64,000 nt of DNA from JBEKHT01 sp049511715 (GCA_049511715.1 JBEKXU010000012.1:1-64000), one strand, 5' to 3'; counted from the stretch's first letter, positions 37,068-45,262 are shown. The notes: a model not told the origin generated them from the sequence alone. Made by a program: numbers and translations.

Positions 37068-38369
37068 TCAGCCCTGGCGCATGTCGCGCTGCATCATGCG
37101 GGCTGCTTTCCTTGCCAGATCCACAGCGTAGTTGGTGCCCCGATCCCAAGGGTAGACTTGACTCATGCTCGCGAAATACAGACCATGCATGGGCGTGCGG
37201 ATGCCTGGGAGGTTCTCGGAGTGGTTGAGGACGGGAATCGGCTGGGCATAGGGAGTGCGGAAAAGCCAGGAATCTTTCACCCAGTCCGGACGGAAGTTTG
37301 GGTTGAAGCGCGAAAGCGCGGGGAGGAATCGCTCCAGGAGCTGATCATGACTGAGTTGGAAGTACTCGTGCTCCGTTGCAAGATAATCGCCGCAGTAGAG
37401 AATGTGATTTCCTCCAAAGTACTCCTTGGGCAGGTAGTTGGTATGCTCAACCAAGGCCAGGAAGGGGAAGCCCTCCCCCTTCACGAGACTGTGCCAGTAG
37501 ATTCCGCTTTCGGCAAGCTGGTGGCTCAAAGCCAGAATCAGGACCACCGCGCCCATGCTTTGCTGGGGGAGGAGCTTGGCCAGGTAGTCGGCCGGGAGCC
37601 CGGGGGCCATCTTGGCGAGCAGGCTCGGCGAGAGGGTGACTAGGCAGGCGTCGTAGAGTTCGGTCCGGTCGGGCAACCGGAGGGAAAGCCGTCCATTGAC
37701 CTCGGCCGTGATCCGCGAGACGGGCGTGCGCAGCTGCAGGGTCGCGCCAAGGCTCTCCACCTCCTTGGCCAGCCGGTCCAGGAATTCCTGGAATCCTCCA
37801 CGGAAGGTCCCCAGCCTCGCAGTCCGGCTGTGAAGCCGGGCCCAGAACCAGGCCATATTCACATCGCGGTAAGCTTCTTCCCCAAACTTCCCGACAAAGA
37901 GGGGCTTCCACAGCGATTCAAAGACCTCTTTGCCGAAATATCTGCGCATCCAGGATTCCGCAGTGAAGGCCTCCAGCGGTCTCCAAAACGGGGTGAGCCT
38001 GAGGAACCCGCCAACTGCCAAGTTGCGCAGGCGATTGGGGATGGACAAGCCGGGAAAGGTCAGCCAAGCCGGGATGCTGTCCATGGGATAGAACTTCCCC
38101 CGGAAGTAGACCGCCGTGACCGGCCTGCGGAAGATCACGTCCCTCTGCCAGCCCAGCTCCTGAATAAAACTAAGGATGGCGCGGTCGGAGGCGAACCAAT
38201 GATGATAGAAGCGCTCCAGGCTCCATTCCCAGCCCGGAACGCGAAAGCCACCCGCCAGTCCGCCTACCTCGGTTTCGGCCTCGAAGATCGAAACACTGTT
38301 TCCGGCCCCGGCCAAGTCATAGGCGGCTGCCAAGCCGCCTGCTCCGGCTCCAACAATTGCAAATCTCAT
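37068..38369 (-). CDS. NAD(P)/FAD-dependent amine-oxidase-like oxidoreductase
   Basis: A 433-residue flavoprotein of the protoporphyrinogen-oxidase/phytoene-desaturase superfamily. The N-terminal FAD-binding dinucleotide motif is FAIVGAGAGGLAAAYDLA with the acidic end SIFEAE, then EVGGLAGGF. The central YPMDSIPAWLTFPGLS and the C-terminal GLYFASMSQVYPWDRGTNYA bind the flavin's other side. Similar proteins act on lipid-linked sugars or isoprenoids; the substrate is not evident. The ATG at 38369 begins the nucleotide-binding motif, with AAGGAG 12 bases upstream. It lies 89 bases after the DUF429 gene on the same strand. Confidence 0.87.
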   Translation of the reverse strand: MRFAIVGAGAGGLAAAYDLAGAGNSVSIFEAETEVGGLAGGFRVPGWEWSLERFYHHWFASDRAILSFIQELGWQRDVIFRRPVTAVYFRGKFYPMDSIPAWLTFPGLSIPNRLRNLAVGGFLRLTPFWRPLEAFTAESWMRRYFGKEVFESLWKPLFVGKFGEEAYRDVNMAWFWARLHSRTARLGTFRGGFQEFLDRLAKEVESLGATLQLRTPVSRITAEVNGRLSLRLPDRTELYDACLVTLSPSLLAKMAPGLPADYLAKLLPQQSMGAVVLILALSHQLAESGIYWHSLVKGEGFPFLALVEHTNYLPKEYFGGNHILYCGDYLATEHEYFQLSHDQLLERFLPALSRFNPNFRPDWVKDSWLFRTPYAQPIPVLNHSENLPGIRTPMHGLYFASMSQVYPWDRGTNYAVDLARKAARMMQRDMRQG

Positions 38370-38458
38370 CGGTCGCAAGGCTCCTTGGAAGTGTGTCGGG
38401 GAAGTATACCTGATCAAAGCAGGAGGGGTGGCTCGCTGAGACCCTGTCCCAAGCGGGA

Positions 38459-39268
38459 TCAGCGCCGATAGGAGTCCGCCACAGGGTTGGCGGGAAGGCA
38501 GATGAACCCGTCGGCCGGGTCGCCCATCCAGCTGACCCGATTTGGGATCTGGGAAGCCAGATAGGCCGTGTAGGCCGCGACCAGGGCATCCAGAGCATCA
38601 TGCGAGCAGAGCCCTTCCAGTCCCAAGTCGCCCCGCAGGAGGTGATGCGCGGTCAGTTCCTCCATGGCCACGATCGGGTCGGGGATTTGGATTCCTTCCC
38701 GGAAGAGCAGGACCTGCCTCTGGAGTCGCCCCTCCAAGGTCCCCTTGGCGAAGGGGATCTTCCCCAGGAGACTGGCAAAGCAGGCGTGAGGATGCACCTC
38801 GAGGCACCAGCGGGCCCCGCCTGCCTCGTTCTGGCCGACCGTGTAGCCCTCCGAGCAGAGCCTGCGGTAGAAGCGGAAACCCACTCGCATCCACTCCGGT
38901 GCGGCACCCTCCACCTGGGGGGTCACGCAGAGGTTCAGACCTCGGCGCCGCAATTCAAACTCAGAAACCCGGTAACGCTGCCAGGGCTGGCCGGCAGGCT
39001 TGAGCCCATACTGCTCACGAACCTCGGGATTGGACAGCAGGCCAGCGCTGGTCTGCTGGGGGGCGTCAATTGCGACGACGGTTCGGCTGGCGCTCAGCAG
39101 GAGTTGCAGTGCTCCTTCCAGGGGGAGGCTCTCCAAGAGCACGATTTTCAATTGGGAATCCAGAATGGCCAGGTCGACAAGACGACGCCCGGCCGTCAGG
39201 TCGAGACCGACAAAGGAAGCTTCGCCATCCTGGAGCCATGTGCGGGTGGTGGGGTCTTGTGGGCTCAT
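38459..39268 (-). CDS. DUF429 (RNase H-like) protein
   Basis: A 269-residue DUF429 protein. ASFVGLDLTAGRRLVDLAIL and RTVVAIDAPQQT give the two RNase H-like strands with aspartates, FELRRRGLNLCVTPQ is the family's ExxLRRRG signature, GGARWCLEVHPHACF the WxxEVYP motif, and SHDALDALVAAYTAY the C-terminal acidic helix. Function of the family is unproven. The start is uncertain: ATG at 39268 begins the homology but has a poor ribosome binding site, and the frame continues upstream into the casposon repeat. The casposon inserted 149 bases upstream of this start, so its promoter region was altered; a TATACT on the minus strand near 39396 remains. Confidence 0.82.
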   Translation of the reverse strand: MSPQDPTTRTWLQDGEASFVGLDLTAGRRLVDLAILDSQLKIVLLESLPLEGALQLLLSASRTVVAIDAPQQTSAGLLSNPEVREQYGLKPAGQPWQRYRVSEFELRRRGLNLCVTPQVEGAAPEWMRVGFRFYRRLCSEGYTVGQNEAGGARWCLEVHPHACFASLLGKIPFAKGTLEGRLQRQVLLFREGIQIPDPIVAMEELTAHHLLRGDLGLEGLCSHDALDALVAAYTAYLASQIPNRVSWMGDPADGFICLPANPVADSYRR

Positions 39269-39400
39269 GACAGCACGTCCGCGCTGTGAGACCGAGAAAT
39301 CATTTATGGGAGCCATCGAATGGATTGGAGGAGCGGCTCTTCCACAAGCCCTGAGGCAAAGTGGCCGCCCGGTCGTCGGCACACTTTGAAAGTGAGTATA

Positions 39401-39416
39401 CATCAGGCTTTTGACG
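39401..39416. repeat. Casposon target-site duplication, left copy
   Basis: The 16 bases CATCAGGCTTTTGACG stand directly outside the left inverted repeat. The identical 16 bases stand directly outside the right one at 56165-56180. This is the expected product of a staggered insertion, and close to the 14-15 bp known for other casposons. The next base is C on both sides, so the length is 16-17. Confidence 0.93.
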
Positions 39417-39506
39417 CGCATGGTATTACTCCGCAGTCACCTGTCCGTTTCTGCACCAAATGCGGACAATAACTATCTAGAGTGCTCTCAGGTCGGCCGG
39501 GTCGGG
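39417..39506 (+). repeat. Casposon left terminal inverted repeat
   Basis: Ninety bases, starting CGCATGGTATTACTCCG, identical to the reverse complement of 56075-56164. Inside it is the palindrome TGTCCG-N15-CGGACA (39442-39447 and 39463-39468), a possible protein-binding site. An imperfect inverted repeat continues further in, at about 39534-39567 against 56013-56046. Confidence 0.95.
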
Positions 39507-39533
39507 GTTGTGGGAGGTAGCGTGGCACATGGG

Positions 39534-39696
39534 GGGAATGGCCAGCTCGTCGGGGCGTGGCGGGGACGGGTGTGAGGGTAGTCCACTCTGGACTGCCTTA
39601 GGGCAGGCTGCCACGGCCGGGGGGCGGGCTGGCTTGGAGAGGCCGCGTCGGTCGAAGATCCTGGTGCGCCTCCAGGGTACTAGTGGGTGGCTAGGC
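39534..39696 (-). repeat. Left-arm terminal cassette site (site E), joined to the subterminal repeat
   Basis: On the minus strand, just seven bases after the DUF3644 stop, GCCTAGCCACCCACTAG begins a site related to GCCTAACCACTCACTGG of the other cassette sites. A GACGCGGCC segment follows. The distal end CGCCACGCCCCGACGAGCTGG matches the right arm (CGCCACGCCGCGACGAGCTGG) and shares CCGCCACGCC with the second half of site A. The middle part is not conserved. Confidence 0.6.
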
Positions 39697-39702
39697 AGAT
39701 TG

Positions 39703-40683
39703 CTAGCGATATTTGTCACCCGCAGAGCCACAAAGCTCGATACATCGGTCTATCCAATTCCTATACCAGTACCAGGAACCTTGGACATCTACTCCGTACC
39801 CCTTCGACGGGTTCTTGGCGTCCTCTGCCTTCCAGAAGGAAACATGCTCGGGTTGGATGCGGAACCTTGTGAATCCCGCCATGCGGACGGCTGCGGCTAC
39901 GTCCTTGGCCCTGTACTTCGGGCGCTCGACTTCCTTCTTTACCCAATACTCCTTGTCGATGACTTTGGCGGCGTCGGATGTGGGGTCGATGAACTCTATG
40001 ACTTTGTCGGCTTGGCCCGGTCGATTGACGAGCTTTCGCTTGAAGAGGAGTCGGTAGGAGTATCGGGGGCTATTGTATGCGTCATGATCAAGGGCCCCGT
40101 CGAAATCGGCCATGTAACGCCTGATGCGTTCCGGTATGGCCGGTTCGGGGCCGGCACCCTGAATTTGAAGCTCGGAGATGTCGAGGAGTTGAATGCTGTA
40201 GGAGATCCTGTCATCGAGACCGTGGCTCTTGCCGAATAGCTTCTTTAGGTAGTTGTTGTAGTTGACAACGCAAGCTTGATAACGGCCGCTGACGAAGGTG
40301 TCGAGGGATCGGGTCATCTGGTGCTCAATCTCATGGCGGAGCCCGATCAAGAACTTGAGATTGTTTGCGGTGTCTTCGTCAATGGGGCAGAGATTGTCAT
40401 TGAGGCAGCGCTCAAGCTCCCAATACTTGAATGCGCCATACTTTGTTCGGTCAAAGGCTCGTCTCTTGGGACCCTTTCTAAAGTACCTGTACTCTATACC
40501 CTTTGACCGATAGTAGGCGTGTAGGAGGTAAGTCCAGGCAATAACCATGACAACTATGAAAGTCTCGGACTTGAAGGAAACCTGAGGATTGTTGAAGACG
40601 CCGATAGCAGTAAGTGCCGCTTCGCGCGATTTGCTGACAAGCTCAGACTTTACTGATCCGATGGTTCGTGTTCTCTTGGGCAT
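39703..40683 (-). CDS. DUF3644 protein, casposon passenger
   Basis: A 326-residue DUF3644 protein. The N-terminal domain shows the signature ALTAIGVFNNPQVSFKSETF and IVVMVIAWTYLLHAYYRSKG, followed by FLIGLRHEIEHQMTRSLD, which resembles HEPN-like helices with an R-x-x-x-H-like motif. The C-terminal half has no known domain. The ATG at 40683 has GAGGGGG five bases upstream; codons before it belong to the cassette site. The family is frequent in defence islands, but its action is unproven. GC content looks lower than the host's, consistent with transfer. It is the outermost gene of the left arm and is transcribed toward the terminal repeat. Confidence 0.83.
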   Translation of the reverse strand: MPKRTRTIGSVKSELVSKSREAALTAIGVFNNPQVSFKSETFIVVMVIAWTYLLHAYYRSKGIEYRYFRKGPKRRAFDRTKYGAFKYWELERCLNDNLCPIDEDTANNLKFLIGLRHEIEHQMTRSLDTFVSGRYQACVVNYNNYLKKLFGKSHGLDDRISYSIQLLDISELQIQGAGPEPAIPERIRRYMADFDGALDHDAYNSPRYSYRLLFKRKLVNRPGQADKVIEFIDPTSDAAKVIDKEYWVKKEVERPKYRAKDVAAAVRMAGFTRFRIQPEHVSFWKAEDAKNPSKGYGVDVQGSWYWYRNWIDRCIELCGSAGDKYR

Positions 40684-40699
40684 TTCCCCCTCGCTATCC

Positions 40700-40748
40700 G
40701 CCCAACGGCCTCGAACTATGTCGCGTCGGCACCAGTGAGTGGTTAGGC
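40700..40748 (-). repeat. Cassette site D (attC-like, 49 bp) between two left-arm passengers
   Basis: Read in gene direction (minus strand) it starts GCCTAAC and ends GTTGGGC, matching the integron attC boundary consensus RYYYAAC / GTTRRRY, and the two ends pair fully (one G-U). Next to them CTC pairs with GAG and ACT with AGT. It shares GCCTAACCACTCACTGG and the end AGTTCGAGGCC with site A, and lacks A's long middle. The next gene begins 17 bases after GTTGGGC. Confidence 0.72.
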
Positions 40749-40766
40749 GTGAGCCAGCTACCAGGT

Positions 40767-41189
40767 CTATGTGAAGATCGGTGCACCGCAATTGGCGCAG
40801 TAGCTGGGAACGAGATCTCGAGAATCGACTGGGAACCCGTGGATCTTCCACTGGTTGTCATGGAAGACTACCAGGATTGCATCTGCGGGCGCCAGCAGCT
40901 CGCCATGAGCGTAGGTCAGTCCGATCTCGCGACCAGCCAAATAGAGAAGATTGACTCTACCTCGGTCGTCGAGTTGGGCAGATCCCGAAACAGTGGCCGT
41001 TACGATGTACTCCATGTACTGGGGGAACCCTGTATCCTCGAAGATGGAGTTGTAGGGGTAAGTCCCTGTTGGCGCAGTGTGCTTGATGTACTTCGCTAGT
41101 TGGTAGGAAGTGCCAGTGAGGGAGTCGGGGAGCTCGGGGCGGAAGAGACCAAGTAGGACTGAACAGGAGTGGCAATAGATGGAGGACAT
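40767..41189 (-). CDS. Small zinc-binding-type hypothetical protein, casposon passenger
   Basis: A 140-residue protein with GAGGG seven bases before its ATG. Two CxxC pairs, one near each end (IYCHSCSVLL at 4-13 and YCANCGAPIF at 129-138), could bind zinc jointly. The middle is beta-rich (YIVTATVSGSAQLDDRGRVN, AILVVFHDNQWKIHGF). No family is recognised. It is the first passenger of the left arm, 16 bases after the GTTAGGC of the promoter-like repeat, and is followed by site D. Function unknown. Confidence 0.68.
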   Translation of the reverse strand: MSSIYCHSCSVLLGLFRPELPDSLTGTSYQLAKYIKHTAPTGTYPYNSIFEDTGFPQYMEYIVTATVSGSAQLDDRGRVNLLYLAGREIGLTYAHGELLAPADAILVVFHDNQWKIHGFPVDSRDLVPSYCANCGAPIFT

Positions 41190-41204
41190 AATGACCCTCG
41201 AAAC

Positions 41205-41246
41205 GCCTAACTCTTATTATACGGACCCCCCGGTCTTCTGCCTTGT
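41205..41246 (-). promoter_or_regulatory. Left-arm promoter-like repeat ending in GTTAGGC
   Basis: On the minus strand: ACAAGGCAGAAGAC, CGGGGGGTCCG, TATAAT (41216-41221), AAGA, then GTTAGGC (41205-41211). The same block occurs on the plus strand at 50661-50703, with one two-base gap and a few changes, heading the other passenger arm. The perfect TATAAT marks a likely -10; a -35 is weak (AAGGCA at 17 bases). Passenger genes start right after GTTRGGC in both arms, like an integron Pc promoter beside an attI core. Confidence 0.72.
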
Positions 41247-41378
41247 TTCATGCTCGCCACACCCGCGCCAGCTTGGACCACCCCGTTCGCATGGCGCTAG
41301 GCGGTGGTTCCTGTCTCGCAGAGGTGATATGCGCCCTCTGGGCAATGAGACATCCGCACGCCCCGGCTACAGGCCCAG

Positions 41379-42941
41379 CTACCCGGGTGGTGTCTGTGTG
41401 GCTGCGGAGAAAACCAGTTTCCGTAGAGCTGGATAGTGGACAGGACTAGGGATGCATGCCCCCTTCCGAATGAGGGATGCGTATCGAAGAGACAGCCCGG
41501 TAGCTTTTGAGATCTGGCGAATGGGGAGGAGGGCGAGGGCCGGGAGGATATCTCGCTTGAACTGTTCTCGTTCCCTATTCCTCTCCGCTGGTGAGTGAGC
41601 ATCATCCCATACCTTACGTACTCTGAACCGGTGCCGGTTGGTTTCACTCCGTCTCTTTGCAGCGTTCCCCCCATGAGCCGGATCCCGGTTCTCGGATCGC
41701 AGGTTCCGCAGGGTTGCGGGTCCGGCCTTTGTGAACTTCGGGAGTTGCACGTTTTCATTGAATCGGTTCAGGCATTCCGGTGAGCAGAATCGTTTGGGAG
41801 ATGGGATGGCTATTCCGCATTCTCGGCAGGATGAGGGGGGAGACTTGACCCTGCTCAGAGCTTTACGAAGTGGACCATGGGCGAAGTCGAGTCCCCTCCT
41901 GGATCGGTGGGCCTGTGTAAGTCTGGTAGGGGCTGACGAAGATAGCAAACGATTCGCCGCCCGTTCGACGATCGGGGCAATAGCTCTAGCCCATAGGGGC
42001 AAGGTTCCGGTGAGCTCATGGGCGAGAGGTTTCGTCAGCATGATTTGGCCCTTGGGCGTTTCGTAGAAGTCATTGCGCGCGAACCGGCGTTCCAGGAGGA
42101 GCTTAAGAAGCCAGGCGTCCACGATCGGCCGGGCGGGTTCCATGAGGTCTAGTGCCAGGGAGTTTCTGGCTGGCTGGTCCGTGTGCATACAACCCAGGCC
42201 TGGATCCATCCCCATCGTCAGGATTGCGATTCGGGTTTCGGCTTCGAGCAAGGCATAGAGGTAGTTCAGCATTGCATTAGCCGGGTTGCCTGCCTTGCGG
42301 GGGGCGTTTGTGAGTGGTGAGAACCGGCTTTCGAAGGACTTCCACTGGCGAGGGATCTTGGTCTCATCCTTGCGAGCGAAGAGAACAGGGATCTTGGCCC
42401 AGGCTTCCCAGTACAGGGCAGAGGCAGGAGATTCAAGTGATTGAAGCCTGACTATCGAGGGGGCGGCCCGCATCCGCTCGAGGAAGCTTTCGACCTTCCG
42501 CGCGGCAATTTCATTGCCCATCATTCGGCACACGTCAGCCTGGCCCGACGTTTTTCCCGCGATGAGGGCTCGCATCATCTCCAAACCATTTAAGCTGTGC
42601 ATCGCAAGGGCCTGGGCCCGGCGCAACTTGGGATAGTCGGAGCCCGGCGGGATTGAGGCCACGATCACTGAGGTATCGTAGTCAATCTGGATCATGCCAG
42701 CGCCGAGGTCGGCAAGCCAGCGCAGGGCGGCGAATGAGATCGTTCCGCTGTGCCCGAGGACAACGATTCGAGAAAGCCGGGAGCTTGCCTTGGAGAGTCG
42801 AAGCTCGGGCCGGTTCTCGAAAACACCCGCCTTAACATGGAGCTGGCCGCTGTCGACACGAATGTCTACAACGCCCGAGAGGGTATAGATTCCTGGCGGA
42901 GCTAACCGGATCGGGGAATCAAGTGTAGACTGAAAACGCAT
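41379..42941 (-). CDS. cas1: Solo Cas1 integrase (casposase)
   Basis: A 520-residue Cas1 that should integrate the element by its terminal repeats. The beta-rich N-domain (1-95) is followed by the helical catalytic domain. Conserved metal ligands are visible as E170 (LESPASALYW), H253 (MDPGLGCMHTDQ) and D265 (LALDLMEPARPIVD), with ANAMLNYLYALLEAE at 221-235. Unlike CRISPR Cas1 (about 300-340 residues) it has a C-terminal extension: a four-cysteine zinc finger (C372, C375, C386, C390) and a helix-turn-helix near 470-495 (RQISKATGLSLRYASLIRKG), as in known casposases. AAGGA precedes the ATG. No cas2 or CRISPR lies nearby. A separate HTH gene precedes it on the same strand. Confidence 0.95.
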   Translation of the reverse strand: MRFQSTLDSPIRLAPPGIYTLSGVVDIRVDSGQLHVKAGVFENRPELRLSKASSRLSRIVVLGHSGTISFAALRWLADLGAGMIQIDYDTSVIVASIPPGSDYPKLRRAQALAMHSLNGLEMMRALIAGKTSGQADVCRMMGNEIAARKVESFLERMRAAPSIVRLQSLESPASALYWEAWAKIPVLFARKDETKIPRQWKSFESRFSPLTNAPRKAGNPANAMLNYLYALLEAETRIAILTMGMDPGLGCMHTDQPARNSLALDLMEPARPIVDAWLLKLLLERRFARNDFYETPKGQIMLTKPLAHELTGTLPLWARAIAPIVERAANRLLSSSAPTRLTQAHRSRRGLDFAHGPLRKALSRVKSPPSSCRECGIAIPSPKRFCSPECLNRFNENVQLPKFTKAGPATLRNLRSENRDPAHGGNAAKRRSETNRHRFRVRKVWDDAHSPAERNREREQFKRDILPALALLPIRQISKATGLSLRYASLIRKGACIPSPVHYPALRKLVFSAATQTPPG

Positions 42942-43007
42942 GGGGAAGGTCCTTTCCCTGTGCCAGTCCCCGGGCTGTTCAAGCAGCGCCGGGGACGCTT
43001 TATGCTA

Positions 43008-44018
43008 TCAAGCCCCCATCAGCCCTAATGCCGCTTTCACAGGCTTGACGAGCTTTGGATGACTTTCAAGCAGGTTTCGCAAGCTCGAAACCTTAGTAGC
43101 TGATGCGATCACTTCCGGGATGTTCTCGGCAACTTCAGGCATCGTCTTTAGGTGGATCCAGACTAGCAGCATCATGGGTACCAAGGTCGAGGAGCGAGTG
43201 AAGTCGATATCTGGGAGCCCCCCCAGGCCCAGCGCGTCTTTTTCATCTAGCGCGCGGAAACAGGCTTTCAAATCCATCACTGTCTGCCAGACAATGAGCA
43301 GCTCAGCCTTGCACACATTCAACGCGTCTTCGTCCACTTCTTGTAAGGTCGCATGAAGTGCCACTTGATTGAAGTGGGTAGCCAGAGAGCCGATGGAAGA
43401 CCGCAGTTCATTGTCGTCGGCCTTTATCCATGTTCTCAAAGCTGTCTCGATGCCCAGCCCCTTCTTTAGAATGTCTGGTTCTGCGGCATCCCCATCAGTC
43501 TCTTTGAGGAAGTCGGGTTTCTCCCCAGCAGCGACGAAGATCAGCATCCGGATAAACGTCTCAAATCCAGACTTTCGAAGGCGGCCGCGTGCCCGTGCGA
43601 TGGGTGATGATTTTAGACGTCCAAAAACCATCTTGTCCAGTAAATCCAATCCCTTCGGGGTGAGGCCAGTGTCATCCACCATGTTGCTCGTCGTTGTTTC
43701 CCACTGATCTGCAGCAGCCATGAGGATGCTCTTCAGGAGTTCGACAGACACCGGATAACCCTGGAAGAAGAGCGCCAGGGCCGCTAGGTCCAGCCTCCGG
43801 TCTTCCGCGAGGAGCTCACAAAGGGCTACGACCTGCTGATCTGTCCTGACGGGATAGACCGATGCGGCTCCCCGCCCTCGCCCGAGCCCGTGGACTTTGG
43901 GTCGGGGAATCAGGCCCTGGCTTCTCCATCGGTGCAACTGTGCATCGCTGACGGTGAAGCCCCGGCTGTTCGCGGCCCGGACAATACTCTCCGGTGGAAC
44001 CCCCTGATCGCTTTTCAT
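43008..44018 (-). CDS. MerR-like HTH protein upstream of cas1
   Basis: A 336-residue protein with an N-terminal winged-HTH of MerR type: TVSDAQLHRWRSQGLIPRP followed by GRGAASVYPVRTDQQVVALC (residues 16-62). The long helical remainder has no recognised domain. It probably regulates or structures the casposon; the cas1 gene begins 66 bases downstream, so they may share a transcript. The ATG at 44018 has GTGGAG upstream. A TTGCAC-N17-TATAGT promoter sits at 44025-44053, close enough to the start to make a leaderless message. Confidence 0.78.
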   Translation of the reverse strand: MKSDQGVPPESIVRAANSRGFTVSDAQLHRWRSQGLIPRPKVHGLGRGRGAASVYPVRTDQQVVALCELLAEDRRLDLAALALFFQGYPVSVELLKSILMAAADQWETTTSNMVDDTGLTPKGLDLLDKMVFGRLKSSPIARARGRLRKSGFETFIRMLIFVAAGEKPDFLKETDGDAAEPDILKKGLGIETALRTWIKADDNELRSSIGSLATHFNQVALHATLQEVDEDALNVCKAELLIVWQTVMDLKACFRALDEKDALGLGGLPDIDFTRSSTLVPMMLLVWIHLKTMPEVAENIPEVIASATKVSSLRNLLESHPKLVKPVKAALGLMGA

Positions 44019-44024
44019 ATCTCC

Positions 44025-44053
44025 ACTATACACCTGTGCGCGAAAGTGTGCAA
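44025..44053 (-). promoter_or_regulatory. Promoter of the HTH-cas1 unit
   Basis: On the minus strand TTGCAC (44048-44053) and TATAGT (44025-44030) are separated by exactly 17 bases. The hexamers sit in the 92-bp region between divergent genes 44018 and 44111. Nearby GTGTGC and CTGTGCGCG repeats could be operators. Confidence 0.55.
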
Positions 44054-44110
44054 CATATTGGATAGATGCTTCTGTAGAATGGTTGCAAGAGATTAGGTCT
44101 GGAGGTAATC

Positions 44111-44491
44111 ATGTCATCCAGATGGCTGAAGCTTGAGGAAGCGGCAGAGATGTTGGGGACCGGGGCCGAAGGCGTCCTCACCTTGATTCGTTTCAGGGAG
44201 CTGCCCATTGCTCTGCACTCCGCCCAGGTTCTGGTGTGGCGTGAGGCCGTCGAGGCGAAGGTCAGGTGCTCGAGGAAGACCCACGCTGAGCTCGTCTTGA
44301 GCCTTTCGAAGGCCAAAGCCCCCCGCTCCACGACCACTGGCTCCCTGGCGCCCCTGGACCCTGGGCCCGGGGTTCCAGGGGACGAGACTGCCCCGACCAA
44401 GAAAGCCGAGCGCCGGCCGAAAGCAGCAGACATTCCCCCTGGCCGACGATCGCCAGGCGGGCAGGCTTGTAGGGAGGTTCGACATGGCTGA
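44111..44491 (+). CDS. Excisionase-like HTH protein
   Basis: A 126-residue protein with GGAGGT six bases before its ATG. The first 55 residues form an excisionase/HTH_17-type DNA-binding domain (SSRWLKLEEAAEMLGTGAEG, then VLTLIRFRELPIALHSAQVL). The rest is a Pro/Lys-rich unstructured tail. It starts the divergent core operon and overlaps the ParB-like gene by eight bases. It may control the divergent promoters or assist cas1 in end recognition; both are inference. Confidence 0.74.
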   Translation: MSSRWLKLEEAAEMLGTGAEGVLTLIRFRELPIALHSAQVLVWREAVEAKVRCSRKTHAELVLSLSKAKAPRSTTTGSLAPLDPGPGVPGDETAPTKKAERRPKAADIPPGRRSPGGQACREVRHG

Positions 44492-45170
44492 ACTAAGAGG
44501 CATTCCGGCGAAGCTGCTTGTCCTCGACCCTGACGTACAGGCGAGAGCTTGCCAGGATCCTCAGCAGATCGCTCGACTCCGAATGTCAGATTGTCAGGCG
44601 TGGCCTCCGCTCTTGGTCACTCCGAATCCGGATCCTAAGAAGCCGGGGACGTACCTTGTGATCGACGGCGCACACAGGTTCTTGGCCGGGCAGCATCTTG
44701 ACAGTGGGAAAGCGATTACAGTCTACCCTTGTGAAGTCCGCGAGGGGCTGGGATATGAAGACTCGGCCGAGGCCAACCTTACGCACTTGGCTCTCCAGCT
44801 TTCAACAGCGGACCGGTGCCTCTACGGGCGATATTTGAAAGAGGAAAACCCAACCCTGAGCAACCGAGAGATTGGGCGGCGGGTAGGGGTACATCACACC
44901 ACTATTGCTACATATCTCGCCAAAGATCCCGCTGCCTCTGTGGCCAAGTCACGGAAACACATTCCTCGGCTTGTGGGGCTCATGGTCCAGATCCTCGAAG
45001 AGGGTGAGGGGACCGGATTTCTTGGCCTGGGGAATAGGGCCGAGACTGTGGCAAAGACATTGCTTGCCCGGAAAGACATTCATAATTCAATCAAAGCGGT
45101 TAAGACGTGGGTCTCGGTTCTTGAGCGGGCGGTAGAGATTGTGGAGGCTATGCCCGAAGAAACAAATTAA
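44484..45170 (+). CDS. ParB-like protein of the casposon core
   Basis: A 228-residue protein with a ParB/Srx N-terminal domain: PPLLVTPNP, then YLVIDGAHRFLAGQHLDSGK (the DGxHR nucleotide-binding motif, compare GxxRxxA) and ITVYPCEV. A HTH follows at about 127-152 (TLSNREIGRRVGVHHTTIATYL). The typical ParB dimer domain is not seen and no ParA is present. It may bind DNA in a CTP-dependent way or act in copy control. It overlaps the preceding gene and is followed by a hairpin terminator-like structure. Confidence 0.84.
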   Translation: MAELRGIPAKLLVLDPDVQARACQDPQQIARLRMSDCQAWPPLLVTPNPDPKKPGTYLVIDGAHRFLAGQHLDSGKAITVYPCEVREGLGYEDSAEANLTHLALQLSTADRCLYGRYLKEENPTLSNREIGRRVGVHHTTIATYLAKDPAASVAKSRKHIPRLVGLMVQILEEGEGTGFLGLGNRAETVAKTLLARKDIHNSIKAVKTWVSVLERAVEIVEAMPEETN

Positions 45171-45201
45171 GCTTGAACTGGTGGAATTCGCCAGAAACAA
45201 A

Positions 45202-45226
45202 AAACCCCCGTTCGCGGCGGGGGTTT
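45202..45226. terminator. Hairpin after the ParB-like gene
   Basis: AAACCCCCG and CGGGGGTTT form a 9-bp stem with a 7-base loop (ttcgcgg), 31 bases after the ParB-like stop. On the plus strand it is followed by only TTT of its own stem; on the minus strand a TTTTTTG run follows. It may reduce rather than stop read-through into the SWIM gene. Confidence 0.6.
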
Positions 45227-45262
45227 GTCCAGCAAGCCATCACCTTATCGGGGTCAGGCTCA

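Noticed and set aside
39269..39421. N-terminal extension of the DUF429 gene into the casposon end
   Set aside because: The extra codons lie in intergenic DNA and the terminal repeat; family homology begins near the ATG at 39268.
41379..42941. Cas1 as part of a CRISPR-Cas locus
   Set aside because: No cas2, no effector genes and no repeat-spacer array anywhere in the window; inverted repeats, target duplication and PolB point to a casposon.
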